A DNA stretch of 61,048 nucleotides. It comes from JALUUH01 sp964636675 (GTDB taxonomy: Bacteria > Pseudomonadota > Gammaproteobacteria > S012-40). Positions 43,596 to 52,647 of the stretch are shown here, piece by piece (positions within the stretch are counted from its first letter, which is position 1; every line of letters begins with the position of its first letter). Made by a program: the position numbers and the translations under genes. The stretch is from contig CAZWUO010000003.1 of the NCBI GenBank assembly GCA_964636675.1, positions 1 to 61,048 of the forward strand. Direction: 5' to 3'. The notes under the pieces were generated by a model. The model ran no database searches, had not been told where the DNA came from, and saw only the letters and a program-made list of their open reading frames with translations.

Positions 43596-43837
43596 AATCC
43601 TAGATTCCGCAGTTGACCGCTATAAGATATCTTAAGCGGTTGATTAGAAAACGAATGAGCTTGTTTATCGAATGCACTCAGAGGATGCGCGTGCTACGCC
43701 ATGAATAACACGCTCTTAAGCGTGAATAACGTCGTTGCAATCGTTGTATATAGCAGGCTATTCCGTCTCATCGCGTCTTGCTATTCACGATTAAAAGCGT
43801 ACTCTGCACGCCGTTCAACTGCGGATTCTAGGATAAT
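43594..43837. mobile_element. MITE-like element 1 (234 bp) with 5-bp target duplication
   Basis: Element 43599-43832 flanked by ATAAT direct repeats (43594-43598 and 43833-43837). Terminal inverted repeats: CCTAGATTCCGCAGTTGA at the left and the complement of CCTAGAATCCGCAGTTGA at the right, one mismatch. It contains internal palindromes (ACCGCT...AGCGGT around TAAGATATCTTA; CACGCT-CTTA-AGCGTG) and no transposase. Ends beginning CCTAGATTC and 5-bp A/T-rich duplications recall the IS1380 family (ISEcp1-type); this family link is inference. Related element at 57655-57780. Confidence 0.8.
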
Positions 43838-44027
43838 TTTCATTCGGCGACTGATATATGCACTGTTTCGACCAGCTACATCATTGACTTTAACTTAGAT
43901 TTATTTTGTATGATGAGGCCTCGAAGTTAGCGATGACTAACAAATTAAAAAGCTTTACAAAAGCACTTTGCCTAAGCAATATTACGCAGTTTTTTCATAT
44001 TGATTTGCGGCAAAATAGGGAATAATA

Positions 44028-44651
44028 ATGTCCATAACCACAAGTTTTCTTGATTTAATGAGCCGCGGTGGCCCGGTTATGTGGGTAATTTTCGTGGTTG
44101 CGTGGATAGCGATAATTATGCTCGTAGAACGCGCACTCAGAGTCAATGCTTGGCATAGACAAGCATTAAAGGATCAGCAAGCATTCGACAATAGCAAAAC
44201 CTACTTGCCTGAAAAAGTGCTTAGCCAAAATGTGAGTCCTATTGCGATGTTAATTTCTCGCATGGACTGGCAAGAAATAAAAAATAATGACGAGCTAGCA
44301 CAACAACTCAATATTCAACTAGCAGAGCTAATGCCGCGACTTGAAGGCACGTTACCAACCATCGCTATTATTGGCTCTCTATTACCCATGCTCGGTCTTT
44401 TAGGTACCGTCACCGGTATGATAGAAGTATTTGAAGTTATCGCATTACAAGGAACGGGTGAACCCCAAGAAATGGCTCATGGCATTTCACAAGCACTACT
44501 GACAACAGCCAGTGGATTAATCATCGCAATTCCCGTTATTTTTTTTCATCACTTGCTGGTTCGTCAACTACGGCATGTGCTTGCAATTACCGAGCAAAGC
44601 ATGCACGCGGTTTACTCTAAGGACATTAGTACGCTTAAAGAAATAAGATGA
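44028..44651 (+). CDS. exbB: ExbB/TolQ-family proton channel
   Basis: 207 aa with three TM helices. PVMWVIFVVAWIAIIMLVERALR is the first; LPTIAIIGSLLPMLGLLGTVTGMIEVF and ALLTTASGLIIAIPVIFFHHLL form the channel pair of ExbB. It uses the proton-motive force with ExbD to energise TonB. The stop overlaps the exbD start by 4 bp, and tonB follows. RBS GGGAATAAT. No TonB-dependent receptor is encoded in this window. Confidence 0.88.
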   Translation: MSITTSFLDLMSRGGPVMWVIFVVAWIAIIMLVERALRVNAWHRQALKDQQAFDNSKTYLPEKVLSQNVSPIAMLISRMDWQEIKNNDELAQQLNIQLAELMPRLEGTLPTIAIIGSLLPMLGLLGTVTGMIEVFEVIALQGTGEPQEMAHGISQALLTTASGLIIAIPVIFFHHLLVRQLRHVLAITEQSMHAVYSKDISTLKEIR

Positions 44652-45073
44652 ACAATAGAAAAAACCCCATCATTCCGCCAAAACTAGAGGCTGGGACCTC
44701 AGAAATTTCGATGGCTCCGTTGATAGACGTCGTATTTTTATTGTTGATATTTTTCATGGTAACCACGGTTTTTCCAGAAAATCGTGGCCTCATTATTGAA
44801 AAACCAGAGTCAAGACAATCCGAACCATTAGCGTTAAAAAAAATAACTTTCTTAGTTTCTGAAACCGGTAAAATACAGTTCCAAAAACGCACGATTAATT
44901 TGCAAGACATCGAACGCCTGGTCAAAGAAACACTGACAACAACGCCTGATACCGCAGTATTAATGCAAGTCGACCGCAGAGCATCGACAGAAATATTCAT
45001 CCAAGTCTTAGATGCCGCCAAAGCCGGTGGCGCTAAACAAGTCGGTATCGCCACCACCCCCGAAAAACGCTGA
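44648..45073 (+). CDS. exbD: ExbD-family stator protein
   Basis: 141 aa. SMAPLIDVVFLLLIFFMVTT has the conserved proton-binding Asp at the start of the single TM helix, followed by a periplasmic ExbD domain (LKKITFLVSETGKIQFQ, VLMQVDRRASTEIFIQVLDAAKAGG). Partner of the overlapping exbB. The lack of other domains contrasts with the vWA-bearing stator protein at 25350. Confidence 0.9.
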   Translation: MNNRKNPIIPPKLEAGTSEISMAPLIDVVFLLLIFFMVTTVFPENRGLIIEKPESRQSEPLALKKITFLVSETGKIQFQKRTINLQDIERLVKETLTTTPDTAVLMQVDRRASTEIFIQVLDAAKAGGAKQVGIATTPEKR

Positions 45074-45086
45074 AACATTCGGGCAT

Positions 45087-45734
45087 ATGAAAAGAATAAA
45101 TATCAATTACTGGGTCATCGCATTCGTCATCGGCTCGCTACTGAATACAAGCTTATTTGTTCTATTACCTGGCCTAGGCAAAACAGCACCGCCTCAGCCA
45201 GCTCCAATTATCAAATTAGAGTTTATGGCTTGGCAACAACCCGTAGAAAAACAACCACCACCTAAGATCAGGCCTAAGATAAAACCTAAACTAAAACCCA
45301 AAGTAGAAAAACCCAAATCAAAACGAGCGCCACCCCCAGAACCGATTAAAAAACCAATGTTAACCGAGGATCCTGAACCACCTGAAAAAACTGTAATACC
45401 TGAGCCAGCGGTTAAAAATGAACCTGTCGCAGAGGCCTTGCCCGTTCCTGCTCCGATATTCGAGCTGACCAGTATGCCCAGAATGATACACAGAGAAACC
45501 CCCGTATACCCAGCAGAAATGCGCGCCCAAGGTAAAGAAGCCACGGTAAAACTTGAAGTATTACTTGACATTAAAGGTCTTGTGAGAACCATCGTAATAA
45601 AAAAGTCAGGTGGCAACTTATTTGACCAAGCCGCTATCAATGCTATCAATGCATCTACGTTTATGCCAGGGAATATTAATGGAAAACCTGTTGCCGTATT
45701 GATGCGAATACCGGTGAAATTTAGCCTACGCTAA
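45087..45734 (+). CDS. tonB: TonB-family energy transducer
   Basis: 215 aa from ATG 45087 (MKRININYW): N-terminal TM helix (about 8-28), a Pro/Lys-rich spacer with repeated K(I/L)KPK units (about 55-140), and the C-terminal TonB domain with the RETPVYPAEMRAQGKEATVKL signature and SGGNLFDQAAINAI. Spans the periplasm to energise outer-membrane receptors. An upstream in-frame start would overlap exbD and disrupt the TM topology. Confidence 0.9.
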   Translation: MKRININYWVIAFVIGSLLNTSLFVLLPGLGKTAPPQPAPIIKLEFMAWQQPVEKQPPPKIRPKIKPKLKPKVEKPKSKRAPPPEPIKKPMLTEDPEPPEKTVIPEPAVKNEPVAEALPVPAPIFELTSMPRMIHRETPVYPAEMRAQGKEATVKLEVLLDIKGLVRTIVIKKSGGNLFDQAAINAINASTFMPGNINGKPVAVLMRIPVKFSLR

Positions 45735-45793
45735 GCCCATCGTTCTGTGCCTATAGTTTGCAATGGGTTAAAGAGCACACATACTCTTTTTGA

Positions 45794-46198
45794 CTACGAC
45801 TCAGGTGCCCCGTTGCTAATCCAGTCGCGAACTATATCTATCGCAGACTGTGGCAGCGCAGAACTGTTTCTTGGCATCCTACCGACTGCCGCCGCATTTC
45901 CTTCTAAGGCATCAATTAAGTAGCTATTATCAGGATCACCGGGATCAATACGTGGTATCGAAGGATTTCTGCTACTGGAAACATTAAACAACGATGCATA
46001 AGCATTATCAGCATCCAGCTTAAGACCCAGAGGCGCACTATCTCCGATGTGACAGCCCGATATCGCACAAGTTGGCGTAAACAATTTTGCTTGTATAGAA
46101 GCATAATCGGCTGTCATACTGCTCAAGCTATTATCAGATTCATCAGATGCGCAACCGGTGAAAAAAATACAGATTAGAAAACCAGTTCTTAATAACAT
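45794..46198 (-). CDS. Lipoprotein with CX4CH heme-like motif
   Basis: 134 aa from ATG 46198, preceded by GAGAGGAT. Signal with lipobox FFTGC, then a small domain with CAISGCH (CX4CH), LGLKLDADNAYASLF, SYLIDALEG, RMPRNSSALPQSAIDIVRDWISNGA. This is the layout of planctomycete-type (PSCyt1-like) cytochrome domains in which heme c is attached through CX4CH and Met comes from the RMP segment. Heme attachment is inference. It stands alone between tonB (convergent) and thiC. Confidence 0.65.
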   Translation of the reverse strand: MLLRTGFLICIFFTGCASDESDNSLSSMTADYASIQAKLFTPTCAISGCHIGDSAPLGLKLDADNAYASLFNVSSSRNPSIPRIDPGDPDNSYLIDALEGNAAAVGRMPRNSSALPQSAIDIVRDWISNGAPES

Positions 46199-46303
46199 TA
46201 ATATCCTCTCCCACAATTATGGACAAACTAAAAACTAAACCACCACTCGGTTAATAAGGGGTTTCATCAAAAATATAACCAAGCGAGTCTCTAGCATTAT
46301 TCC

Positions 46304-48181
46304 CTAGTTTTTTTGATAAATCTCCCCACCTCGCGTTTTGAATTCTACTGATTTTTCTTGCATCCCTGTGATTAAAGCTTGGTTTTCATCCGTCCCGTGT
46401 TGATCCGCATAGTCGCGAACATCTTGAGTGATTTTCATCGAGCAGAAATTAGGCCCGCACATTGAGCAAAAATGAGCAACTTTATGGGCATCTTTTGGCA
46501 ATGTTTCATCGTGAAATGACTTAGCTCGATCGGGATCAAGACCGAGGTTAAACTGGTCTTCCCAACGGAATTCAAATCTAGCCTTAGACATTGCATTATC
46601 TCTAATTTGGGCACCAGGATGGCCTTTAGCGAGATCCGCTGCATGTGCCGCTATTTTATAAGTAATAATCCCTTCTTTTACGTCATCACGATTTGGCAAA
46701 CCAAGATGTTCTTTAGGGGTAACATAACAAAGCATAGCGCAGCCATACCAGCCAATCATTGCAGCCCCGATACCGGATGTTATGTGGTCATAGCCGGGCG
46801 CAATATCTGTCGTCAATGGGCCAAGTGTGTAAAATGGCGCTTCATCACAACACGCGAGTTGTTTATCCATATTCTCTTTGATCATGTGCATTGGGACATG
46901 ACCTGGACCTTCAATCATGGTTTGAATATCATGGCTCCACGCGATTTTAGTTAATTCGCCCAATGCCTCTAATTCGCCAAATTGAGCCTCATCATTGGCA
47001 TCAAAAATTGACCCTGGACGTAAACCATCGCCTAACGAAAATGCGACATCATAAGCTTTCATGATTTCGCAAATATCTGTAAAATGGGTATAGAGAAAGT
47101 TTTCTTTATGATGCGCAAGACACCATTTTGCCATGATAGAACCACCACGCGAAACAATGCCCGTTAAACGCTTTGCGGTTAGTGGCACATGACGCAATAA
47201 TACACCTGCGTGAATTGTAAAATAATCAACGCCTTGCTCCGCTTGCTCAATGAGCGTGTCGCGAAAAATCTCCCAATTTAAATCTTCTGCCTTACCGTTT
47301 ACTTTTTCTAAGGCTTGATAAATGGGGACGGTTCCGATTGGTACCGGAGAATTTCGGATAATCCATTCACGCGTTTCATGAATATTTTTTCCGGTGGAAA
47401 GATCCATGATCGTATCTGAGCCCCAACGTACACCCCAAGTCATTTTATCAACTTCTTCTTCTATACTCGAAGAAAGTGCTGAGTTGCCTAAATTGCCATT
47501 AATTTTTACCAAAAAGTTTCGCCCAATAATCATAGGCTCAAGCTCCAGGTGATTAATATTTGCTGGAATAATAGCCCTGCCCCGTGCAATTTCTTCGCGT
47601 ACAAATTCAGGCGTTATTTGTTTTTGGATGTGCGCACCCCAAGCATATCCAGAATGTTGTTTTTTTAATAAATCAAGATGTCTTTCCATCTGCATGTTTT
47701 CACGGATTGCCACATATTCCATCTCGGGAGTGACAATGCCTTTTTTTGCATAATGCATTTGCGAAACATTTTTATTTTTTTTTGCTCGTAAAGACGTTCG
47801 TTGGTGTCCTTTAAAACGCAGATGATCTAAGGATGGATCCACAACACGTTCACGACCATAAGCAGAATTCAGCTGATCAACTTCCTCGACATCATTGCGA
47901 TCACGAATCCATTGATCACGCACCTCCGCTAAACCTTCCCGTATATCAATATCTACCGCTGGGTCAGAATAGGGACCAGATGTATCATAAACAATAATGG
48001 CAGCATTTTTCTCATGACCGGAAGTTAACGGAGTATCACTTAAAGAAATTTCTCGCATAGGCACTTGAATATCCGGCCGACTGCCTTGAACGTATATTTT
48101 TTTGGAATTGGGAAAAGGCGCAACTGAGGCCTGATTAACTCTTGCTGATTGACTTAATACTTCTTTTGGAATTGCACTCAT
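46304..48181 (-). CDS. thiC: Phosphomethylpyrimidine synthase
   Basis: Radical-SAM enzyme that rearranges aminoimidazole ribotide to HMP phosphate. 625 aa, full length. The C-terminal Fe-S motif CSMCGPNFCSMK, the GDGLRPGSIFDAND segment and GPGHVPMHMIKENM are clear. Its transcription is preceded by a TPP aptamer and a terminator hairpin, so it is repressed when thiamine diphosphate is plentiful. The product feeds ThiD/ThiE encoded at 30-31.5 kb. Confidence 0.97.
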   Translation of the reverse strand: MSAIPKEVLSQSARVNQASVAPFPNSKKIYVQGSRPDIQVPMREISLSDTPLTSGHEKNAAIIVYDTSGPYSDPAVDIDIREGLAEVRDQWIRDRNDVEEVDQLNSAYGRERVVDPSLDHLRFKGHQRTSLRAKKNKNVSQMHYAKKGIVTPEMEYVAIRENMQMERHLDLLKKQHSGYAWGAHIQKQITPEFVREEIARGRAIIPANINHLELEPMIIGRNFLVKINGNLGNSALSSSIEEEVDKMTWGVRWGSDTIMDLSTGKNIHETREWIIRNSPVPIGTVPIYQALEKVNGKAEDLNWEIFRDTLIEQAEQGVDYFTIHAGVLLRHVPLTAKRLTGIVSRGGSIMAKWCLAHHKENFLYTHFTDICEIMKAYDVAFSLGDGLRPGSIFDANDEAQFGELEALGELTKIAWSHDIQTMIEGPGHVPMHMIKENMDKQLACCDEAPFYTLGPLTTDIAPGYDHITSGIGAAMIGWYGCAMLCYVTPKEHLGLPNRDDVKEGIITYKIAAHAADLAKGHPGAQIRDNAMSKARFEFRWEDQFNLGLDPDRAKSFHDETLPKDAHKVAHFCSMCGPNFCSMKITQDVRDYADQHGTDENQALITGMQEKSVEFKTRGGEIYQKN

Positions 48182-48218
48182 TTTACTGCCTTATTATATA
48201 ATTTTACGATAATATGTA

Positions 48219-48240
48219 AAAAGGCAGAAAAAAGCTGCCT
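48219..48240 (-). terminator. Terminator hairpin of the thiC riboswitch
   Basis: On the minus strand AGGCAG-CTTTTTT-CTGCCT then a T run. It begins right after the 3' strand of the aptamer's closing stem and lies 38 bp before the thiC start, which fits a transcriptional expression platform. Confidence 0.65.
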
Positions 48241-48390
48241 CCCTACGCTGGTTCTAACCAGATCAGGTTTTAATCTAAGAACCCAACAGGGTTCTCTAGA
48301 TTTAAGGGTATATCTCAGCCTATCTCAAGCATCCATATAACAATCAGACAAAAAACTCATCTTATGCAAGGCTTTTAGGCACCCCTGGTA
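48238..48390 (-). promoter_or_regulatory. TPP riboswitch (THI element)
   Basis: On the minus strand, in order: CAGGGGTGCC, GGCTGAGATATACCC, an extended variable stem with the arms GAACCCTGTTGGGTTC, then ACCTGATCTGGTTAGAACCAGC and GTAGGGA. These are the conserved THI-box segments (CTGAGA, ACCTGATCTGG). It lies directly ahead of thiC. Confidence 0.93.
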
Positions 48391-48632
48391 GCCGTCAAAC
48401 CATAACACACAATAGCCAGGCTGGATACGCCAGTAAAAAACATGTCAAAACTCATAATTACTCGCCAAGCGCGGTTTTTTGCGGGATTTCGTTACGCCTA
48501 TAACCAACGTGTTTACATACGTGACCACACCTCTATTAGGAAAATAGTTGCCTATTTACCACAAAGTGCTTAATCTGTTGCGTTCTTACTATGTATAGAA
48601 ATGAACAATCCTTATTGATAGGCGTTTAAATA

Positions 48633-49301
48633 ATGAGCAGCAAGAACCTTGATCTAAACCTCGCTAGATTTAATATGGTTGAACAACAAATTCGAACCTG
48701 GGACGTACTTGATCTAGATGTACTCGATTTACTTCAGAACACTCCACGGGAGAATTTTGTACCAGAAAAATACAAAAATGTTGCTTACTCTGAAATTGAA
48801 ATACCGTTAGATCATGGCGTTAAAATGCTCTCACCGATGATTCAAGGCCATCTTTTGCAAGCTCTAGATGTGAAAAATACTGATGTAGTGCTTGAAATTG
48901 GCACTGGCACAGGTTATGTGGCGGCGATGCTCGCCAAAGCAGCGCAACATGTTTACTGTGTAGACTTCTATGGGGATATGCTGCTCATCGCAACAGAAAA
49001 CCTTAAAAATCTAGGAATTAAAAACTTTACCACTGCAGAGCGAGAGGCATCTCAAGGTTGGGAAGAGCGCGGCCCTTATAATGCTATTGCGGTCAATGGA
49101 TCCATGAAAGAAATACCACAAACGCTTAAAGAACAACTAAAAATCGGTGGACGATTATTTGTTATAGAAGGCGAAGCACCCACAATGCTAAGCAAACTCA
49201 TTACGCGTACCGACGCTAATCAATGGGAGGAACATGTGTTGTTTGAAACGAATGTTTCGGCATTGCTAAATTGTGGAGCGACTCCAAAATTTGTTTTTTA
49301 A
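48633..49301 (+). CDS. Protein-L-isoaspartate methyltransferase-like protein
   Basis: 222 aa. VLEIGTGTGYVAAMLAKAA is the SAM site; ARFNMVEQQIRTWDVLD and the start of the active-site region follow the Pcm fold. It belongs to the Pcm-like group that sits before rhodanese and tolC genes in gammaproteobacteria rather than next to surE (context knowledge), so isoaspartate repair is not certain. The rhodanese gene starts 19 bp downstream. Confidence 0.82.
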   Translation: MSSKNLDLNLARFNMVEQQIRTWDVLDLDVLDLLQNTPRENFVPEKYKNVAYSEIEIPLDHGVKMLSPMIQGHLLQALDVKNTDVVLEIGTGTGYVAAMLAKAAQHVYCVDFYGDMLLIATENLKNLGIKNFTTAEREASQGWEERGPYNAIAVNGSMKEIPQTLKEQLKIGGRLFVIEGEAPTMLSKLITRTDANQWEEHVLFETNVSALLNCGATPKFVF

Positions 49302-49320
49302 TTAAGTTCTCTGCATTGAT

Positions 49321-49638
49321 ATGCAGCATATGCCCCCTAAAGAACTCAAAGGTTTTCTCGCCAATGAGGAAGTGGTAATAATTGATGTTAGGGAAGAATG
49401 GGAATTCGATATTTGTAAAATTGCAGACAATAGCATCAATATCCCAATGGAAAAACTTCAAGAACACATCCACAAACTCGATTCGAATAACACTTACGTC
49501 ATGGTCTGTCATCACGGAATCAGAAGCCTACAAATGGCCTATTATTTAGAGCAATCAGGGTTTAGCCATATTATAAATCTCTCTGGAGGCGTTGCAGCTT
49601 GGGCAAATGAAGTTGATCCTGATATGGCACGTTATTAA
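49321..49638 (+). CDS. Rhodanese-domain protein
   Basis: 105 aa, single rhodanese domain: VVIIDVREEWEFDICKI, then the active-site loop CHHGIRS with the catalytic Cys, and GFSHIINLSGGVAAWANEVDP. Cytoplasmic sulfur transfer is the family activity; its donor is unknown. Second gene in the pcm-like/rhodanese/tolC string. ATG 49321 or 49330 could be the start. Confidence 0.85.
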   Translation: MQHMPPKELKGFLANEEVVIIDVREEWEFDICKIADNSINIPMEKLQEHIHKLDSNNTYVMVCHHGIRSLQMAYYLEQSGFSHIINLSGGVAAWANEVDPDMARY

Positions 49639-49654
49639 CGGAACTCGCTGCCTC

Positions 49655-50992
49655 GTGAACCCCTTCACACGTAAGCACCTCCACCACCTAAGCATTTTTA
49701 TCATCTTATGTATTAGCAGCAAATTTATTTATGCAACCAATCTGCTTGATAGCTTTCAACAAGCCCTGAAATACGACCCTGAATTTAAAGCCGCTGAAGC
49801 CATCCGAAACGCTGCGGGCGAATTGAAAAAACAAAGTTTTGCTAATTTTCTACCCTCTATTTCTGCCAATGCAAGTGCTGGCCAAACCAATCAAAAACTC
49901 GATAAATCAGCATTTATCCCTAACAATCAGCTGGGCGAGCATTCTTTCACTGATGCCGCATTTTCTCTCGTATTAAACCAGCCCATTATTAACTGGCAAA
50001 CATTTCAGTTACACAAATCAGCAAACGCAAAACAAACAAAATCAGAAGTGGACTACCGTATTGCACAACAAAATCTGCTTTACCGAGTTGCTGCAGCATA
50101 CTTTAACGTACTGTTAAAAAAAGAAGAACTCGCTTTTATACGCGAGGAAAAAAAAGCGATAAATATACAGCTCCAGCTGACAAAAAAGCATTATGATCTC
50201 GGCGGTATTGCCATAACGGAGGTGCATGAAGCATCTGCACGGCTTGATCTCGCTTCTGCCGCCGAAATCATGTTAGCAACAGCTCTACAAATAACAGAAT
50301 CCAATTTGCAAAATATTACACGTTCGGAAACACACAAACTCAAGTTTTTAAAAACTGTGATCCCGCTTGTCCCACCCTCACCACCGAGTATCAACGACTG
50401 GGTTAACGCCGCAAAAGTGCAAAATCTAAATATCGCTGCAGCGCAGTTACAGTCTGACATCGCCAAATTAAAGATCGAAGAAATTCGGGCCAAACGTTTA
50501 CCCACCGTCGATTTAACAACTGTCCTAGCATACAATAATCGAGGTGGCCCTTATCGAGAAGAACGCCAGGAAAGCAAGGTCAGTCTTGACTTGAGCTTAC
50601 CTTTATTTAGTGGAAATCGCATCAGCTCAGAAATTAGACAAGCTCTTTTTTTGTATGACGCTGCGAATCAACATACTGAAGCCGTCGAACGTGTTGCGTT
50701 AGGGCAAACTCGATCAGCCTACTTGAAAGTCATTGCTGCAATGAGCTTTATTAAAGCCATTCGCCAGGCAATAAAATCGACGGAAAAAGCACTCAATGCG
50801 ATAAAAGCTGGCTTTGAAGTAGGGGCAAAATCGACTAAAGATGTACTCGATGCACAAAAATCACTTTACCGTAATAAACGCGAACACGCTCAAGCACGCC
50901 ATGATTATGTATTAAATACGTTTAAACTTAAAATGTCGGCGGGTCTGCTAAGCATAAATGACTTGGAACACGTGAATGCCTGGTTAGAATAA
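49655..50992 (+). CDS. tolC: TolC-family outer-membrane channel
   Basis: About 445 aa. The GTG at 49655 gives a basic N-terminus (NPFTRKHLHH) and a signal helix ending FIYA, so I chose it; the reading frame upstream runs into the rhodanese gene. ATNLLDSFQQALKYDPEFKAAEAIRNAAGEL, ALFLYDAANQHTEAVER and GFEVGAKSTKDVLDAQKSLYRNKR are the coiled-coil repeats of TolC. It provides the exit duct for type I secretion and drug efflux; the inner-membrane partners are not here. Confidence 0.88.
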   Translation: MNPFTRKHLHHLSIFIILCISSKFIYATNLLDSFQQALKYDPEFKAAEAIRNAAGELKKQSFANFLPSISANASAGQTNQKLDKSAFIPNNQLGEHSFTDAAFSLVLNQPIINWQTFQLHKSANAKQTKSEVDYRIAQQNLLYRVAAAYFNVLLKKEELAFIREEKKAINIQLQLTKKHYDLGGIAITEVHEASARLDLASAAEIMLATALQITESNLQNITRSETHKLKFLKTVIPLVPPSPPSINDWVNAAKVQNLNIAAAQLQSDIAKLKIEEIRAKRLPTVDLTTVLAYNNRGGPYREERQESKVSLDLSLPLFSGNRISSEIRQALFLYDAANQHTEAVERVALGQTRSAYLKVIAAMSFIKAIRQAIKSTEKALNAIKAGFEVGAKSTKDVLDAQKSLYRNKREHAQARHDYVLNTFKLKMSAGLLSINDLEHVNAWLE

Positions 50993-51021
50993 TCCAGTTG
51001 CTTTTTCTTGGGTAATCAAGC

Positions 51022-51576
51022 TCAAGCTTCAAAAGCTTCGCACAAAAAGTGCAACAAAAATATATGGCTCTCTTGAATACGCGATGTTCTTTGGCCATCA
51101 ACAATAATGGCTATATCCACAAGCGATGCAATACGCCCCCCTTTTCTACCGAGCAAACCAAGCGTTTTAATATTCATTTGTTTGGCTTGCGCCACAACAC
51201 GACACAAGTTAGCGGACTCGCCAGATGTGCTAATGACCAACAAGACATCACCCTCTTGCCCTAGAGACTCCAATTGTCGTGAGAAAACATGCTCAAAACC
51301 GTAGTCGTTACCAATTGCGGTAAGTGCGGATGAATCTGTCGTTAACGCCACCGCCGGATAGCCTTTACGATCTCTTTCAAAGCGTCCGGTTAACTCTGAT
51401 GCAAAGTGTTGCGCATCTGCGGCAGACCCACCATTGCCACAAACATAAACCGTGCGCTTATTTGCAAAACACGCCGCTAATAATTCAATCACTGCTTGCA
51501 AGCGATCTTCTAGAAAACCTAACTGGTCAATAACGGCATGGTGCTCAACAATGGCCTCTGCCAACTTAATAGACAT
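51022..51576 (-). CDS. Phosphoheptose isomerase-like SIS protein (GmhA/DiaA)
   Basis: 184 aa SIS-domain protein. CGNGGSAADAQHFASELTGRF, VALTTDSSALTAIGNDYGFEHVFSRQ, VISTSGESANL and SRIQESHIFLLH (Glu and His of the active site) match sedoheptulose-7-phosphate isomerase, the first heptose step of LPS core synthesis. Close relatives include DiaA, which regulates DnaA; the preserved catalytic residues favour GmhA. It is divergent from an lpxL-like gene, another LPS function. Confidence 0.82.
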   Translation of the reverse strand: MSIKLAEAIVEHHAVIDQLGFLEDRLQAVIELLAACFANKRTVYVCGNGGSAADAQHFASELTGRFERDRKGYPAVALTTDSSALTAIGNDYGFEHVFSRQLESLGQEGDVLLVISTSGESANLCRVVAQAKQMNIKTLGLLGRKGGRIASLVDIAIIVDGQRTSRIQESHIFLLHFLCEAFEA

Positions 51577-51646
51577 TCTTACTCCCGAACAAATAAGCTA
51601 CAATACTGACATTATCACACTTAAAGCTAATCCTTTCGCAAAATTA

Positions 51647-52561
51647 ATGACTCCACCCAATAAAACTAAACTCTTGCAACCCAAATTTTGGCCTATTTGG
51701 TTCGCCATTTTTTGCATGCGACTAACCGTAATGGCGCCACAAGCTATCCGCATGAAACTCGGTGCTGGCATGGGTTATGTGCTCTACATTTTCAGTAAAA
51801 AAAGAAGAGCGATAGCAAATATCAATTTGCAGCTCTGTTTTCCCGACAACAATGCTGAGTGGCGAAATAACGTTATCAAAAATCATTTTAAATCGCTTGG
51901 CCAAGCGATTTATGAAACGGCCATGACCTGGTGGCTGGCTGATTCGAAACTAGCTCCACTAATAAAAATTGAAGGTATCGAGCATTTAGAAAAGGCGCTT
52001 ACCAAAGACAAAGGTATTATTCTGTTAAGCGCGCATTTTAATTGCTTAGAATTAGGCGTCAGAGCACTACATATTAAAATTGGTAAACAAATTGCGCCAG
52101 TTTACCAAAAAAATAAAAACCCTTTGTTGGATCTCATCATTAATAAAGGCCGTTTAAACCATGCCACCACCATCATTGAGCGCAATGAAGTCCGTACGAT
52201 AATTCGCACTCTAAAACAAAAGAAGTTAATTTGGTACGCACCGGATCAAGCTTACAGTGAAAAAAATAGTGGCATAGTCCCATTTTTTGGACAACCCGCA
52301 ATGAGCAATATGGCAACCCCTCGATTAGCAAGTTTGGGTAACGCTAGCGTTATACCCATGTTTATTCGACAAAATGAGAACCAAACGGGTTATATTATTA
52401 CAATAGCACCGGAGTTAGATAATTATCCCAGCGATGACCCAGTAACAGACACTCAACGATTCCATCATCTGTTAGAAAAAGAGATCGAAAAATCTCCTCA
52501 TCAATATTTATGGGTGCACAAACGATTTAAACGCAGAGCCAATTTACATGATGTTTATTAA
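51647..52561 (+). CDS. Lipid A late acyltransferase (LpxL/HtrB family)
   Basis: 304 aa from ATG 51647 (MTPPNKTKLL). Inner-membrane enzyme that adds a secondary acyl chain to lipid A. One N-terminal TM helix (about 15-32); the catalytic HX4E motif is in LLSAHFNCLELG, with LIWYAPDQAYSEKNSGIVPFFG and QYLWVHKRFKRR further on. The long upstream extension overlaps gmhA on the other strand and is not likely translated. No good RBS precedes the ATG. Confidence 0.85.
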   Translation: MTPPNKTKLLQPKFWPIWFAIFCMRLTVMAPQAIRMKLGAGMGYVLYIFSKKRRAIANINLQLCFPDNNAEWRNNVIKNHFKSLGQAIYETAMTWWLADSKLAPLIKIEGIEHLEKALTKDKGIILLSAHFNCLELGVRALHIKIGKQIAPVYQKNKNPLLDLIINKGRLNHATTIIERNEVRTIIRTLKQKKLIWYAPDQAYSEKNSGIVPFFGQPAMSNMATPRLASLGNASVIPMFIRQNENQTGYIITIAPELDNYPSDDPVTDTQRFHHLLEKEIEKSPHQYLWVHKRFKRRANLHDVY

Positions 52562-52647
52562 GGAATAACAACTTCCATGTTTAAACTCTGTATTGTCATT
52601 TGCTTTGCCTTGTTCTCATTCTTGCTTTCTAAATGATCAAAAATCCC

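Noticed and set aside
43701..43898. 65-codon plus-strand open frame through MITE-like element 1
   Set aside because: It reads across internal palindromes and out of the element into flanking DNA, has no RBS and no recognisable protein features.
52577..52636. 19-codon hydrophobic frame (starts MFKLCIVIC) after the lpxL-like gene
   Set aside because: AAGGA lies 12 nt upstream but the frame is very short, has no positive features beyond hydrophobicity and no terminator; not enough to call.
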